From: Arion vulgaris
Taxonomy: Eukaryota; Mollusca; Gastropoda; Stylommatophora; Arionidae
Assembly (NCBI GenBank): GCA_020796225.1
Contig: CM036762.1
Coordinates: 51,570,407 to 51,634,406, forward strand
Length of the DNA: 64,000 nucleotides
Reading direction: 5' to 3'
This document shows positions 42,645 to 52,128 of the stretch, in pieces (positions within the stretch are counted from its first letter, which is position 1; every line of letters begins with the position of its first letter). The notes under the pieces are model-generated. The model worked only from the letters and a program-made list of their open reading frames with translations. It did not search any database and was not told the DNA's origin. Made by a program: the position numbers and the translations under genes.

Positions 42645-42785
42645 AGAATTGCGAGGGACACTGCTGACAAGTAAAGCAAGCATTAACGCAAAAATCAGTC
42701 ATAGGTGCCATAATAGGCGCCCTGACTACGTTTGAATTCATAGCGGTCATAACGGACGAACGGGCGAACAAAAATAGAAACGACA
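42645..42785 (-). mobile_element. Repeat G, - copy
   Basis: TGCGAGGGACACTGCTGAC, TTAACGCAAAAATCAGTC, GGCGCCCTGACTACGTTTG, AATTCATAGCGG: complement of the G consensus. Confidence 0.7.
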
Positions 42786-43057
42786 TATGTGAAGTTATGT
42801 TACTCGCATTGTTCCTCGGTTCCTTTCAAATAATTGACTGTTCCAGCGTCAGTGAATTAATGTAATAGTTCATGCGATGATTCAGAAAACATGTTCCACC
42901 GGGAATCGACAACCCTATTTTGACTTTGATTACATTTATTTTAACAAGCAACCAATGGAGAAACATAATTGTCTTTGGTTTCTTTTTTCTCATTTTTCCT
43001 TGACATATTCTATTATTATTAATAAGTAGTGCTCTCAAATATCACCTGGCACGCTAA

Positions 43058-43245
43058 TATCAATAATATCAACAAGGAAATGAAAACAAGAGCTGGAAAT
43101 GGTTGGGACATACATTAAGAATGCAGAAGATCCACATGTGGTTCGGAAATAGAATCCTGGAGACAAGAAAGGAAAGGTAATACCTAAAGAGACACGGAGA
43201 CGAGATGAAGACAGAAACAGAGAAGAAGCGGAAATGACCTGTAAT
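43058..43245 (+). pseudogene. Probable LINE 3' fragment
   Basis: GAGCTGGAAATGGTTGGGAC-ATACATTAAGAATGC translates in one frame to WKWLGHTLRMQK, a typical RT tail motif, followed by RILETRKG and a basic stretch. Too decayed to place in a family. Confidence 0.45.
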
Positions 43246-43352
43246 AAATTCATGTCGCTTACTTAATGTAGGTTTGGGTGAAGAATATTTGTTGATGCGA
43301 TATTTTGTAAAGGGATTTGAGAGGAAAATATGTTTTAGAATATAGTTACAGA

Positions 43353-43425
43353 GCGTTTGTAGTCAAGTGGTTAGTGAACTTGCTAATAGACGGATAGTCA
43401 TGGTTCGATCCCCAGTTAGTTTTTA
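43353..43425 (+). mobile_element. tRNA-like sequence (SINE head or tRNA pseudogene)
   Basis: GTAGTCAAGTGGTTAGTGAA (A box) and ATGGTTCGATCCCCAG (B box) at normal spacing. The acceptor arms do not pair, so it is not a functional tRNA. Confidence 0.55.
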
Positions 43426-43517
43426 TTTCTTTCGGTCGCATACTGCTCTCAGATCAACCATGTCTCTATCAGTTACTAGAGAAACACTGATATGAACATG
43501 ATATGGAATATATCATT

Positions 43518-43680
43518 CAGTGGCGGCTCGTCATTAGGGTCCAGTGGGCGGCCCACCAAAAATAATGTGAAATGTGTATTTATTATTTTATAAATTAAAA
43601 TATAACCTAACACAAAACCATGATTTTTCCAAAAATGTGTGACTGGCCCCACTAACAAAAATGATTACGAGCCGCCACTG
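43518..43680 (-). mobile_element. MITE with CAGTGGCGGCTCGT ends, copy 1
   Basis: 163 bp with an 8-bp duplication ATATCATT (43510-43517 and 43681-43688). Inverted ends CAGTGGCGGCTCGT and ACGAGCCGCCACTG are perfect over 14 bp. The 8-bp TSD suggests a hAT-type transposase in trans. The interior is homologous to 49860-50025 in opposite orientation. Confidence 0.94.
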
Positions 43681-43784
43681 ATATCATTCATAGTGTGCTG
43701 TTGGGAAAAGAATAAAATGAAATTAACACTATTTTCCCAATATCTCACACGGTATGAAAACAGGATGTATATTATGTCATAATG

Positions 43785-43962
43785 ATGATACTTGAGATAC
43801 AAGTAGAGTTTACAAATAGAGATGGATGCGTAAAGGGCAGAGACAGAAGTGTGTTTAACCAGCGAGGCACAGGAACCATCAGTATGTATACCTTTCAACA
43901 TCTGTTGGGGGAGAATGAGCACCTCTGGGTCAGCCCGGAGTGCTGTGACGTTATTTCAGTAA
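43785..43962 (+). mobile_element. LINE C-terminal tail fragment (family 12)
   Basis: The + frame reads GRDRSVFNQRGTGTISMYTF, QHLLGENEHLWVSPECCDV, then runs into SINE-B at 43963. Best preserved copy of the NQR-TGTIS...LWV-PEC tail. Confidence 0.65.
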
Positions 43963-44168
43963 TCTGGCCCGCCTGCCCAGTGTGTTCGTAGCGTGTTGGA
44001 CGACGTGTGACAAGCCCATTGTGAGTGCAGTTCAATTCCGTGGGCTGGAAGAAAAGCCACATGTTCTCCAGATTTACGGTGTTTGTGTCACCGAACCGAA
44101 TGGTTACGATGTCTATGGCACCGAGCCGAAGAGCAGAACACTCAAGTGCTTCGGGATCGGAAGGAAAA
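43963..44168 (+). mobile_element. SINE-B copy
   Basis: CCCGCCTGCCCAGTGTGTTC, GTGCAGTTCAATTCCGTGGG, GTTCTCCAGATTTACGGTG and CAAGTGCTTCGGGATCGG, then an A-rich end. Confidence 0.87.
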
Positions 44169-44422
44169 AAAATCATATTTGATATATAGCAACACGTATA
44201 CCTGTATCACACAGATTTCTGATATCAATTTGTCTCCAACATGTAAATGTATTTAACCTAGGAAATACTTCAACCAACATGGGGACATCAATGCTCATTT
44301 ATTTTTCATCATGGATTGCTTTCTGAAACAATAAAAACAAATGATACAACTTCAAACAACAACAACTAGTCTTAAAAGCTCTTCTTCTACAACTGTTGCT
44401 CTTCACTTAATTATATTACTCA

Positions 44423-45035
44423 ATGAGTATGCTAAGGAAGATTGAAACAGGCTGGGCTTGGAGACAATAGTTGCAGTCCTGAAGAAGTCTAGGCTGACAA
44501 AAAATATGTTTCATTTTTGTACTAGAGCATACAGGTGTAAGGCCTGTGCCCCTGCAAAATGGCAGACATGACGGCAGAACATGTCCTGCAAGACTGTCAA
44601 CGGTTAGCAGGTATAAGGAAAGAGTCATGGCCACAACACACAGAGCTTGCGAAAAGAGGAACGGAGTCCCTTAAAATCACAGTAAAATTCATGATAAAAA
44701 TTGGTTCATCAGTCTAGGCCGGGAACGCAAAGGAAGGAAGGAACGCGCCGATCTGCTTGCAGGTATGGATGCTGCAAAAAGCGGGGCATAATCGACCGGT
44801 CTGACATTCTAAATTTCATAAGGGAGAGAGGATGTGTAAATGATTCCAGTATTAGTGGTGAATCTACAACTCTAATCAGACTGCAAGAATTTCAAGTCAA
44901 ATGTGGTGTAGGTAGACAAGAGCACTGTACTGGTAGCCAAAGAAGAATAGTAGAGAAACAAAGCACCGGTGTCGTTAGTAGCCACAAGCTGAGAGACTTA
45001 CTGAAAAAGAGATAGCAGCACTTATGGACTAATTG
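44423..45035 (+). pseudogene. LINE RNase H and C-terminal remnants (family 12)
   Basis: Reads MSMLRKIETGWAWRQ (RNase H block, also at 63500-63540), then after stops the knuckle region (DMTAEHVLQDC text at 44570-44600) and the end KFMIKIGSSV. From 44716 it resumes in RNase H-terminal text: a broken ERAD-L motif, IIDRSDILNFIRERGCVND, LIRLQEFQVKCGVGRQE, STGVVSSHKLRDLLKK. Two element copies appear fused or one is internally rearranged. The 21-bp array follows. Confidence 0.75.
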
Positions 45036-45142
45036 ATTTGATGTGTAGTGATGATGATTCGATGTGTAGTGATGATGATTCGATGTGTAGTGATGATGAT
45101 TCGATGTGTAGTGATGATGATTCGATGTGTAGTGATGATGAT
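45036..45142. repeat. 21-bp array, 5 units
   Basis: GATGTGTAGTGATGATGATTC five times. It stands exactly where related LINEs end in (GAT)n, so it looks like an amplified LINE 3' tail. Confidence 0.92.
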
Positions 45143-45333
45143 CTGACGACTAAACTAAAACTAAACGTATATTCTATGCCATCATCTTCAACTCTGAATA
45201 TGTTGTTTCAATATATTTTTTGTTACTCTTTCCCCCCTACTGGTCTTTGAGTTGTATTCTTTGTCTCCACGCTCTTCTTTTCTCATGTGTGTTCTGGCAA
45301 GATGTCGACTACACTTGTCTAAACAAACTTCAT

Positions 45334-45542
45334 GCCCGTCTGCCCAGCGTGTTCGTAGCGCGTTGGACTACGGGTGACTATCCCTCTGTATGTGCGGGTT
45401 CAATTCCGCGGGATGGCAGAAAAAGCCACAGATTCCCCAGATTTACGGTGTTCGTTGCACCGAACCGAAGGGTTACGATGTCCATGGCACCGAGCCGAAG
45501 AGCTGAAAAGCTCAAGTGCTTCTGGATCGGGAAAAACCAGAA
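45334..45542 (+). mobile_element. SINE-B with target duplication
   Basis: Flanked by AAACTTCAT (45325-45333 and 45543-45551). CCCGTCTGCCCAGCGTGTTC, GTGCGGGTTCAATTCCGCGG (excellent B box), GATTTACGGTGTTCG, CAAGTGCTTCTGGATCGGG. Confidence 0.92.
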
Positions 45543-45746
45543 AAACTTCATTTCCCTCAACATAGATCATTATGTGTTAACATGTAGCAGTGACATTTCA
45601 TTAAAGTGAGTTTGTCTTATACTGTCTTAACATTTCCATTAAAGTACTACTTACAACGCATAGAATCGGTCATTGTAAAAACACTTACACACACAGAGAA
45701 CAAGAACAAGTTAGAACAACTACATAAAAGTGTTGAAGCATGTCGT

Positions 45747-45893
45747 GAAAATCTGGGCTTCTACTCTAATCCTGTTTTATCTCACAACGTCAGGATAATA
45801 AGAGATTTCTTGAACGAGTTTTTGTGTGAGATTCATAAAGAGTGTTTTTCACCGTCTTTGTTCCCAGTTATCAGAGGACTAGCATCATAGCAC
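45747..45893 (-). pseudogene. LINE 3' end (family 5), short
   Basis: TCTAATCCTGTTTTATCTCA, CAACGTCAGGATAATAAGAG and ACGAGTTTTTGTGTGAG match 24695-24760. Confidence 0.7.
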
Positions 45894-46055
45894 TCCGGAC
45901 ATGTCCATAGGTGCTCCGATCTCCGCCTCAACAAATCCAGCAGCGTCCAGCGGCCTAACACTACAGTTCGATGTTAATTAATTAGTCTCTTTGCATATTT
46001 GGTATGCCGCTCAATCTAGTCAGCGAGTGGGACTTGCAATCCTGAAACTCTTCTG

Positions 46056-46056
<1 letters not shown>

Positions 46057-46090
<34 letters not shown>

Positions 46091-46100
46091 ACTCACTCTC
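46057..46100. repeat. (TC)n microsatellite
   Basis: 44 bp of TC with two interruptions. Confidence 0.93.
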
Positions 46101-46119
46101 GCAATCTATTTTTTTTTTT

Positions 46120-46500
46120 TTTGGTCATTTGTATCATTCTTATTGTGATATATAAACAGCTTTTACCAACAACGTATTTTTACGTCACATCGTTCAGCGC
46201 CATCTAGAGCTCTGGTGCTTATCCTTCGGTGAAGTGTCCGATTTCAGGCAGCGTTTACTGGGTTTGCTCTCCGTCAGCCTTTGGCTGTCCCCAGCCTATC
46301 TGCAAGGCAGCAGGTTGCTATTTTCTTTATGGTAGCGACACTTGACAACCTGCCCTCCCAGGTTGTTGAGCGTCATCTGCCAAGGTTACCAATCTTTTTT
46401 ACGGACTACTTGGTTTTCCTACCGTCCAGTTTTGTGTACGGTTTGCTCCGCTATCCTCTGATTGTCCCCAATCTAACTACAAGGTAGCAGCAGTTCCCTG
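46120..46500 (+). mobile_element. Dispersed repeat J, + copy, with internal duplication
   Basis: TCATTCTTATTGTGATATAT, CGTTCAGCGCCATCTAGAGC, CTCCGTCAGCCTTTGGCTG and GGTTGTTGAGCGTCATCTGC match the reverse complement of 53943-54300. Within it, GGTTTGCTC...CTGTCCCCAGCCT (46259) and GGTTTGCTC...TTGTCCCCAATCT (46439) are diverged direct repeats, both ending in CAAGG(C/T)AGCAG. Confidence 0.75.
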
Positions 46501-47160
46501 CGAGGAGAAACACTCACTGGATTTAAGCCTCTGCTGGGCTTTCCAGTTTTTCTGCACATTTGGGTGGTCCGCTCACCCTATCCTTGCTTTGGTGCCTGCC
46601 CACCGTCTCTATAAGTTCTCACAGTGCTCACATTCACCATGCCTCGAGGCTGCCCAGACATGAACTCAACTCAGACCCCCACCTCAGGGCTCCGAGTTTC
46701 GCCTTATGTGGACCCACGTCTCTTCTCTGGATGCACCCCTCATCCTCTTATGTTTATTTGGTCGAGCCCCCACCTCAGGACTCTGAGTTTCGCCGATGTG
46801 GGCCCACGTCTCTTCTCTGGAAGCACGCCTCATCCCTTGATGTTTATCCGTTCAGCTTTTCCAATCGACCGGGAAAGACGTGCATTAATAACCACTCTGG
46901 GATTCCGCTTGTCTGTTGCGAGCGGATCTCATCCAACGTGACCACGTCTGCATCTCTACTTCTACCAGAGTAGCTCTCCCTCGATCCCTACCCGCTTATA
47001 CAGACAGAAACCAATGCCTGTTTCCAGTGTCACCACGTGGAGGTGGGGTTGGATCTTGATTAGTGCCAGCTCACTAATTCTGGAGCGACGTTGTTCCTAT
47101 GCGCCTTTGACCCTAAAACTCTTCTGTTCGAAAAGACGCTCTCAGTGCGTTAAGAATGTC
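46501..47160. other. GC-richer block, possible LTR or unknown element
   Basis: Higher GC than the surroundings. A 93-bp direct duplication lies at 46676-46855 (CCCACCTCAG, CTCTGAGTTTCGCC, CCCACGTCTCTTCTCTGG, CTCATCC, TGTTTAT). A 137-codon + frame (46560-46973) is open, but its Ser/Pro-rich text follows the duplication and shows no domain. It follows repeat J without a gap and may be part of the same element. Confidence 0.4.
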
Positions 47161-47274
47161 ATGTCGGTCCACTGCAGCCCCCTCTGATACAGTGGTACCG
47201 CCTCTGTTATTTCTGAGGTCTGCTGAGATTAAGATCTGTGCTGGGAAGCTTTTATATGTTCAACCACCGGTAGA

Positions 47275-47470
47275 CTAAAACACATCCTTCAAGATTGTCA
47301 CCTGATATGAATCAACTGCGGAAAGAACACTGGCCAACAGAGACAGTTATCCACACAAAACTATTTGGAAGCCTTGATGAACTAACAAACACAACAACTT
47401 ACATCCAGAGAAAAGACCTCATTGTGTAGACATTGAACATCAGCGAACGAGAAGAAGAAGAAGAAAACCG
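47275..47470 (+). pseudogene. LINE C-terminal end with (GAA)n tail
   Basis: In one frame RKEHWPTETVIHTKLFGSLD, then TYIQRKDLIV and a stop, followed by GAACGAGAAGAAGAAGAAGA. W-TETV-TKLFGSLD-L--T--YI is the last segment of Jockey-type LINE ORF2 after the zinc knuckle. Confidence 0.75.
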
Positions 47471-47499
47471 CCAGCTTTTGGTACCAATATCCTAATGTC

Positions 47500-47725
47500 T
47501 ATTCCCAGGTGGAAGATGTAGTTGGCTGTCCACTCTTACCGTTAAGCGTAGGGATGGGAGCTTTAATTTGCGTTCTAGTGCTAGATGAGTCGCCCTTGTT
47601 GTGCTATATCCGTGTTTATATAGTGTGGTCTTGATATTGTCTATCCATCTTTTTCTTCGTCTTCCCTTAGCTCAAGTACCCGATCTCTTTTTATTGTATG
47701 CTGTTATTGGTAGAACCAACATCCA
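47500..47725 (-). pseudogene. LINE 3' end (family 1), - copy
   Basis: Complement of 14740-14950: CCCAGGTGGAAGATGTAGTT, TGGGAGCTTTAATTTGCGTT, CTATCCATCTTTTTCTTCG. Confidence 0.78.
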
Positions 47726-48327
47726 TCATTTTCATAAGCAAAACAGCAGATTTTCTGTCATTTCTATGTGTCATATGGTAGCATTTTTCTACATGTTTTA
47801 ACATCTTTCTATAATCATGTCTATCTATCTTCCATATTCGGTTTGAAAATTGAATAGCTATTTGTTAGTCACAACAACACACGGGCAGCATATTTCATTC
47901 AAAACACTTGATAGCTGAACAAAACAGTTTCTGTTTTTTAGTTGTTAATCTTGTTGCTGAAATTTATCCTAACAAAAGCAACATTTTCTAAACTGATTTC
48001 TTAATGTATGACCAAAATGTTATGTTTTTGTTATTAACGTGTCTGCTTCTTTGATGACGAATAGGAAATCGTTGTTATTGAGTTATGAATTATGTAACAG
48101 CCTGTGCGTAGTGACAATGTTAAGAAGATTATGTGCTTGCTGTTTATATTTTCTAATCTACATCGCCTTCAAGATGATAACTTCACTTTTATTGACTGCC
48201 TGCACAAGACTATATTATATTGTTCACGTTTCTTGGTGTACTTTAGTTAGTGTAAACTAGCCTTGATGTCGTTATAGCTTTTATGTTAGTACAGTTACTT
48301 TGTTTATCATGATGATTAATCTTTATA
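47726..48327. other. No gene seen
   Basis: AT-rich and unassigned; a 73-codon + frame (48039-48260) rich in Leu/Cys has no recognisable motif. Confidence 0.45.
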
Positions 48328-48945
48328 ACCGTCACGGTAGTTGGATTACTTTTTATTGGTAGTGCGAACTATTATTTATACTGTCACGTTAGATGACTTA
48401 CTTTTATTGTCAGTGTGAACTATTATTGTAACTGTCACGTTAGATGACTTACTTTTATTGTCAGTGTGAACTATTATTGTAACTGTCACGTTAGATAACT
48501 TAGTTTTATTGTCAGTGTGAACTATTATTGTAACTGTCACGTTAGATGACTTACTTTTATTGTCAGTGTGAACTATTATTGTAACTGTCACGTTAGATGA
48601 CTTACTTTTATTGTCAGTGTGAACTATTATTGTAACTGTCACGTTAGATAACTTAGTTTTATTGTCAGTGTGAACTATTATTGTAACTGTCACGTTAGAT
48701 GACTTAGTTTTATTGTCAGTGTGAACTATTATTGTAACTGTCACGTTAGATGACTTAATTTTATTGTCAGTGTGAACTATTATTGTAACTGTCACGTTAG
48801 ATGACTTAGTTTTATTGTCTGTGTGAACTATTATTGTAACTGTCACGTTAGATGACTTAGTTTTATTGTCTGTGTGAACTATTATTGTAACTGTCAAGTT
48901 AGATGACTTACTTTTATTGTCAGTGCGGACAAGCTTGTTATACCT
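48328..48945. repeat. 51-bp array, about 12 units
   Basis: TGTCACGTTAGATGACTTAC, TTTTATTGTCAGTGTGAACT, ATTATTGTAAC (51 bp, 17 codons). A reverse frame is open across the array (48376-49005; Asn-Val-Thr-Val-Thr-Ile-Ile-Val-His-Thr-Asp-Asn-Lys repeats). It begins in unrelated sequence and carries no other domain; probably non-coding. Confidence 0.96.
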
Positions 48946-49009
48946 ATTTATTAGTTCACCTACTGTTATTGTAGATGTAAACTGTTCTTTAACTAAATTT
49001 CTCACCGAA

Positions 49010-49245
49010 TCGAGTTATTCTACTTGTATTGTAAGTGTGACCCATTCTTTAAACCTCTCACCAGAGTTATTCTACTTTGAATGCAGGTGTGACCCATTCT
49101 TTAAACCTCTCACCTGAGTTATTCTACTTTGAACGCAGGTGTGACCCATTCTTTAAACCTCTCACCTGAGTTATTCTACTTTGATTGCAGGTGTGACCCA
49201 TTCTTTAAACCTCTCACCTGAGTTATTCTACTTTTATTGTCATTG
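49010..49245. repeat. 52-bp array, 4 units
   Basis: TGAGTTATTCTACTTTGAAC, GCAGGTGTGACCCATTCTTT, AAACCTCTCACC. It shares TTATTCTACTT and TATTGT-AGTGTGA motifs with the 51-bp array beside it, so the two probably have a common ancestor unit. Confidence 0.93.
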
Positions 49246-49608
49246 AGAATTAATCTTTATAGTTGTGTTTATCTACAGTGATTCCAGCAATAAATTATCA
49301 TTTATTATCGGCCATAAATCTTTCTTTACATAAGAAACCAAGCGAATAAAATACTTTCTACATATCACTTAGTATATCATTCACTTAATATATTACCTTG
49401 ACTCATGATTTTGGATTAAAATGGACTTGGATTTCAGTTCTGAATGGTAACACAAGAAATATGTTATATGTGTAGACAGGTCTAACTTTTAACATATGAA
49501 ATATGTTGAGTATGTTAAAATGAGAATGATCGTGCCGATGTTAGAAAGTATTTAATATGCATCCCATCACATGTACCTCCATATGTTGGACTGGTTGGAA
49601 AAAATATT

Positions 49609-49722
49609 ATGAAGAAATTTTTCAAAGGCATTGGTTCTGTTTCTCGTGGTCCCATTTTGGAAGTGGGTCATGCATCTGTAAGAAATGAAACAAGAAACAA
49701 CGGAGAAATGGCTGCCAGTGGC
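49609..49722 (+). CDS. Candidate upstream exon of the synaptotagmin-7-like gene
   Basis: The open frame MKKFFKGIGSVSRGPILEVG continues to NNGEMAASG and stops exactly at a consensus donor (AGTGGC|GTAAGT, intron from 49723). It ends in phase 0, the phase in which the C2A exon starts at 54522. If joined, the 4.8-kb intron holds only repeats. The frame is open upstream as far as 49519, so the exon might begin at an acceptor rather than at this ATG, though no strong polypyrimidine tract is seen. The peptide matches nothing I know. It could be part of the linker, an alternative first exon, or chance. Confidence 0.35.
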
Positions 49723-49859
49723 GTAAGTCTAAATTTAATATTGTTGTTTGTGTACACTTCTAATGTTCATTTTGATATTTCTATAATTATATCAATATAT
49801 ATTTTCTGTTCGCCCGTTATGAATTCAAGCGTACTTATTACTTTGATTATCATGAAGAT

Positions 49860-50025
49860 CAGTGGCGGCTCGTGCTCATTTTTGTTGGTGGGGCCAGACA
49901 CAGATGTTCGTAAAAATCATGATTTTGTGTTGGGTTATATTTTAATTTACAAAATAATAAATATACGTTATACATTATTTTTGGTGGGGCCCGGCCCCAC
50001 TGGCCCTAATGACGAGCCGCCACTG
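49860..50025 (+). mobile_element. MITE with CAGTGGCGGCTCGT ends, copy 2
   Basis: 166 bp, perfect 14-bp TIRs, 8-bp duplication ATGAAGAT (49852-49859 and 50026-50033). Interior TCATGATTTTGTGTTGGG and TATATTTTAATTTACAAAAT is shared with 43518-43680. A hAT-type element without coding capacity. Confidence 0.95.
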
Positions 50026-50100
50026 ATGAAGATTAACGCCTCTGATATGACGCCTCTGACTAATTTTGCCGCGAGGACTATCTTCCTTATTACGGTATCT

Positions 50101-50303
50101 GTCCGACTGCCCAGCGTGTTCGTAGCGCGTTGGGCTGCGGGTGACTAGCTCTCTGTTAGTGCGGGTTCAATTCCGCGGGCTGGCAGAAAAGCCACAGGTT
50201 CCCCAGATTCACGGTGTTCGGGGCCTCGAGCCGAAGGGTTACGATGGCCGTGGCACCGAGCCTGAAGAGCTGAAAGCTCAAGTGCTTCTGGGTCGAAAAA
50301 AAT
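50101..50303 (+). mobile_element. SINE-B inside repeat G
   Basis: Flanked by TTACGGTATCT (50090-50100) and TTACGGTGTCT (50304-50314), an 11-bp duplication with one mismatch. B box GTGCGGGTTCAATTCCGCGG intact. Confidence 0.9.
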
Positions 50304-50519
50304 TTACGGTGTCTTTTGCCATTCAGGCGAGCCTTGTTCTGACTTCAAATGTACATGTAATTTAGATTCCCAAGTAATTGATCAAGATCTCTTATTGTTC
50401 AACTGTGTACCACGTGTGCACGGATAATTTTGTTTATCACAAGCTGGTCTCGAACACAACAATAAACGTTTACTGCCTGGGCTCACTAGCGTTGAATGTT
50501 ATCAACGTTACTATCTTCT

Positions 50520-50595
50520 TCTTTATCCTTCGTCTCTAAGGGGGCATAGGTCCTCAACCAAGGTCTTGCAAACTCTCATGCGCTTGTTTGAAGTT
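50520..50595 (-). pseudogene. LINE 3' end fragment (family 7)
   Basis: CTTCTTCTTTATCCTTCGTC, GGGGCATAGGTCCTCAACCA and AGGTCTTGCAA parallel 18694-18760. Confidence 0.65.
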
Positions 50596-50954
50596 TTTGT
50601 AGCTAAGTATTTTTACAGGGTGGGATTTCTAATCCAATGTCAAACCTCCGCTTTCGCTGTATACATAAATATGTTTAATGTATGCATTACGCCATTTTTT
50701 AACTGTTGGCTACTGAATTGAAAAACAGGTTGTGGCTGAATTAAATTTTGGTCCCATTTTCCCATTGCAGGTGTATGTACAAATACGGCTGCAGTTTCTT
50801 AATTATTATTATAAGTAATAGATCATTTTTAGGTCAATGAATTTTCTTTTCAGATCGTTCTAAAACAAATAAATAGTGGCGCTCCTAATGGCTTATAGGA
50901 ATCATTTTGGTAACAAATTAATATGCTTTTCTAACAGACCGTGTAAGTCAGACG
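50596..50954. other. No gene seen
   Basis: AT-rich, unassigned. Confidence 0.45.
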
Positions 50955-50955
50955 T

Positions 50956-50993
<38 letters not shown>
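50955..50993. repeat. (TC)n microsatellite
   Basis: 39 bp of TC with one TTTC interruption. Confidence 0.94.
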
Positions 50994-50996
<3 letters not shown>

Positions 50997-51104
50997 CTGA
51001 CTACAGTTTCCAATGGAGTATACTGCTGGTTGTATTACTAATTTGTATATTAGTTTGTTTCTATTTGTAATCAGCTTATCTTAATAAAACATATTTTTTT
51101 TTAT

Positions 51105-51298
51105 TGCTCGGAGCCTTTTCAGACCTTAGGATATGAAGTGCCTGTCACTTCACATTTCTAAGGCCTAGTGGGCAGAAGGTAGGAGGGCCAATTCCTTTTC
51201 TCACATTTGGAACGTCGAGTGTGGGAGTGAACCCCCAACCCTCTTGTGTCCGAATCGATAGGCGAACTTTTAAGCACTACGTTAATCCGTCCCACCCA
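51105..51298 (-). mobile_element. SINE-F, - copy
   Basis: CTTTTCAGACCTTAGGATAT, GGCCTAGTGGGCAGAAGGTA, GAGTGTGGGAGTGAACCCCC, CTCTTGTGTCCGAATCGATA: complement of the F consensus, with the B box altered. Confidence 0.75.
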
Positions 51299-51454
51299 AT
51301 GAAACAAAGTGCTGATATTTATCACTAACATTGTGTCAGTTTTTCATCGCAATCATTTGTATAGATTTGGATTGTTATCACAATAAATTCTCTAACAAAT
51401 GCGTCTGCATGACTCTAACAGTTCTAGAGCGTTCAGCTTTTTTTTAAGTATCGT

Positions 51455-51780
51455 CTACAACGTGGGGAGAGCCACGTTGGCTTAGTCTAGTAGCTAGTGC
51501 ATTCGCTTCCTGAATGCATTGTTCTGGTTATTCTTTTCCGACCGCACTAGCTCACATGTCAATTCTGCTTCAATTAGGTACAAGAAAAGCGCGGGGGTGT
51601 AATGATGGCAGGTGGGATGTTGACATACCATCAGGTGGTAGGTGGGATGTTGACATACCATCAGGTGGCAGGTGGGATGTTGACATACCATCAGGTGTCG
51701 ATGGTCAATGAAAAATAAGGGTCTAACACCATATCCCGCAATATGCCTCATGGTATGAATACAGATTACTTTACTCTTTA
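51455..51780 (+). mobile_element. SINE-D with an internal 30-bp triplication
   Basis: The tRNA-like head GTTGGCTTAGTCTAGTAGCT is followed by TTCCTGAATGCATTGTTC. The body contains three tandem copies of GGTGGGATGTTGACATACCA + TCAGGTG (51611-51697), then GGTCAATGAAAAATAAGGGT. Other D copies have a single related block (GGCGTGATGCTGATCACATC). Confidence 0.75.
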
Positions 51781-51879
51781 ACTTACCCTATTACATTCAA
51801 ATTTTACTCTTTAACTTAACCTAGTATCCTATTACGTAAAAACTTTACTCTTTAACTTACCCGTAGAAATTGTACTCTT

Positions 51880-52128
51880 CTGAAAAATGAAAATCGTGGC
51901 ATATCCTAAAGGACGTAGCCATCAACCACAGTAAACGAGTCGTTGTTTTTCTAGGCACTACTTAAACGTTCAGTAGTTTGCCATTGCTTTCTGAACGGGT
52001 GGCGCCATCGTCCTTTTGTTAAAAACGAAACAATTTGCAAGCAAACTGTCCGCAGCGTGATTCGAACTCAAAACGTCGGGGTTAATAGACCGAGTCACTA
52101 ACCCCTAGGCCACAGACGCCATTTCTCT
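51880..52128 (-). mobile_element. SINE-A with tail type 2, - copy
   Basis: ATGAAAATCGTGGCATATCC, GTAGCCATCAACCACAGTAA (type 2 tail), then CAGTAGTTTGCCATTGC, GCGTGATTCGAACTCA and GCCACAGACGCC (head). Confidence 0.85.

Larger units (their letters stand above)
49805..50385 (+). mobile_element. Repeat G carrying two nested insertions
   Basis: G blocks appear in order: CGCCCGTTATGAATTCAAGC, then the MITE at 49860-50025, then ACGCCTCTGATATGACGCC, TTTTGCCGCGAGGAC, CTTCCTTATTACGG, then SINE-B at 50101-50303, then GCCATTCAGGCGAGCC, TTCTGACTTC and the family end TTTAGATTCCCAAGTA. Confidence 0.82.

Noticed and set aside
43353..43425. Functional tRNA gene
   Set aside because: A and B boxes fit, but acceptor and other stems do not pair; better explained as a SINE head or pseudogene.
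45038..45142. Aspartate-rich (DSMCSDD) repeat protein
   Set aside because: Translation of five 21-bp units after a LINE end.
46560..46973. 137-codon Ser/Pro-rich protein
   Set aside because: Contains an imperfect 93-bp DNA duplication, has no recognisable domain and lies within a repeat-like block.
48376..49005. 209-codon reverse frame of 17-residue repeats
   Set aside because: Follows from a 51-bp unit; the non-repeat ends show no known domain.
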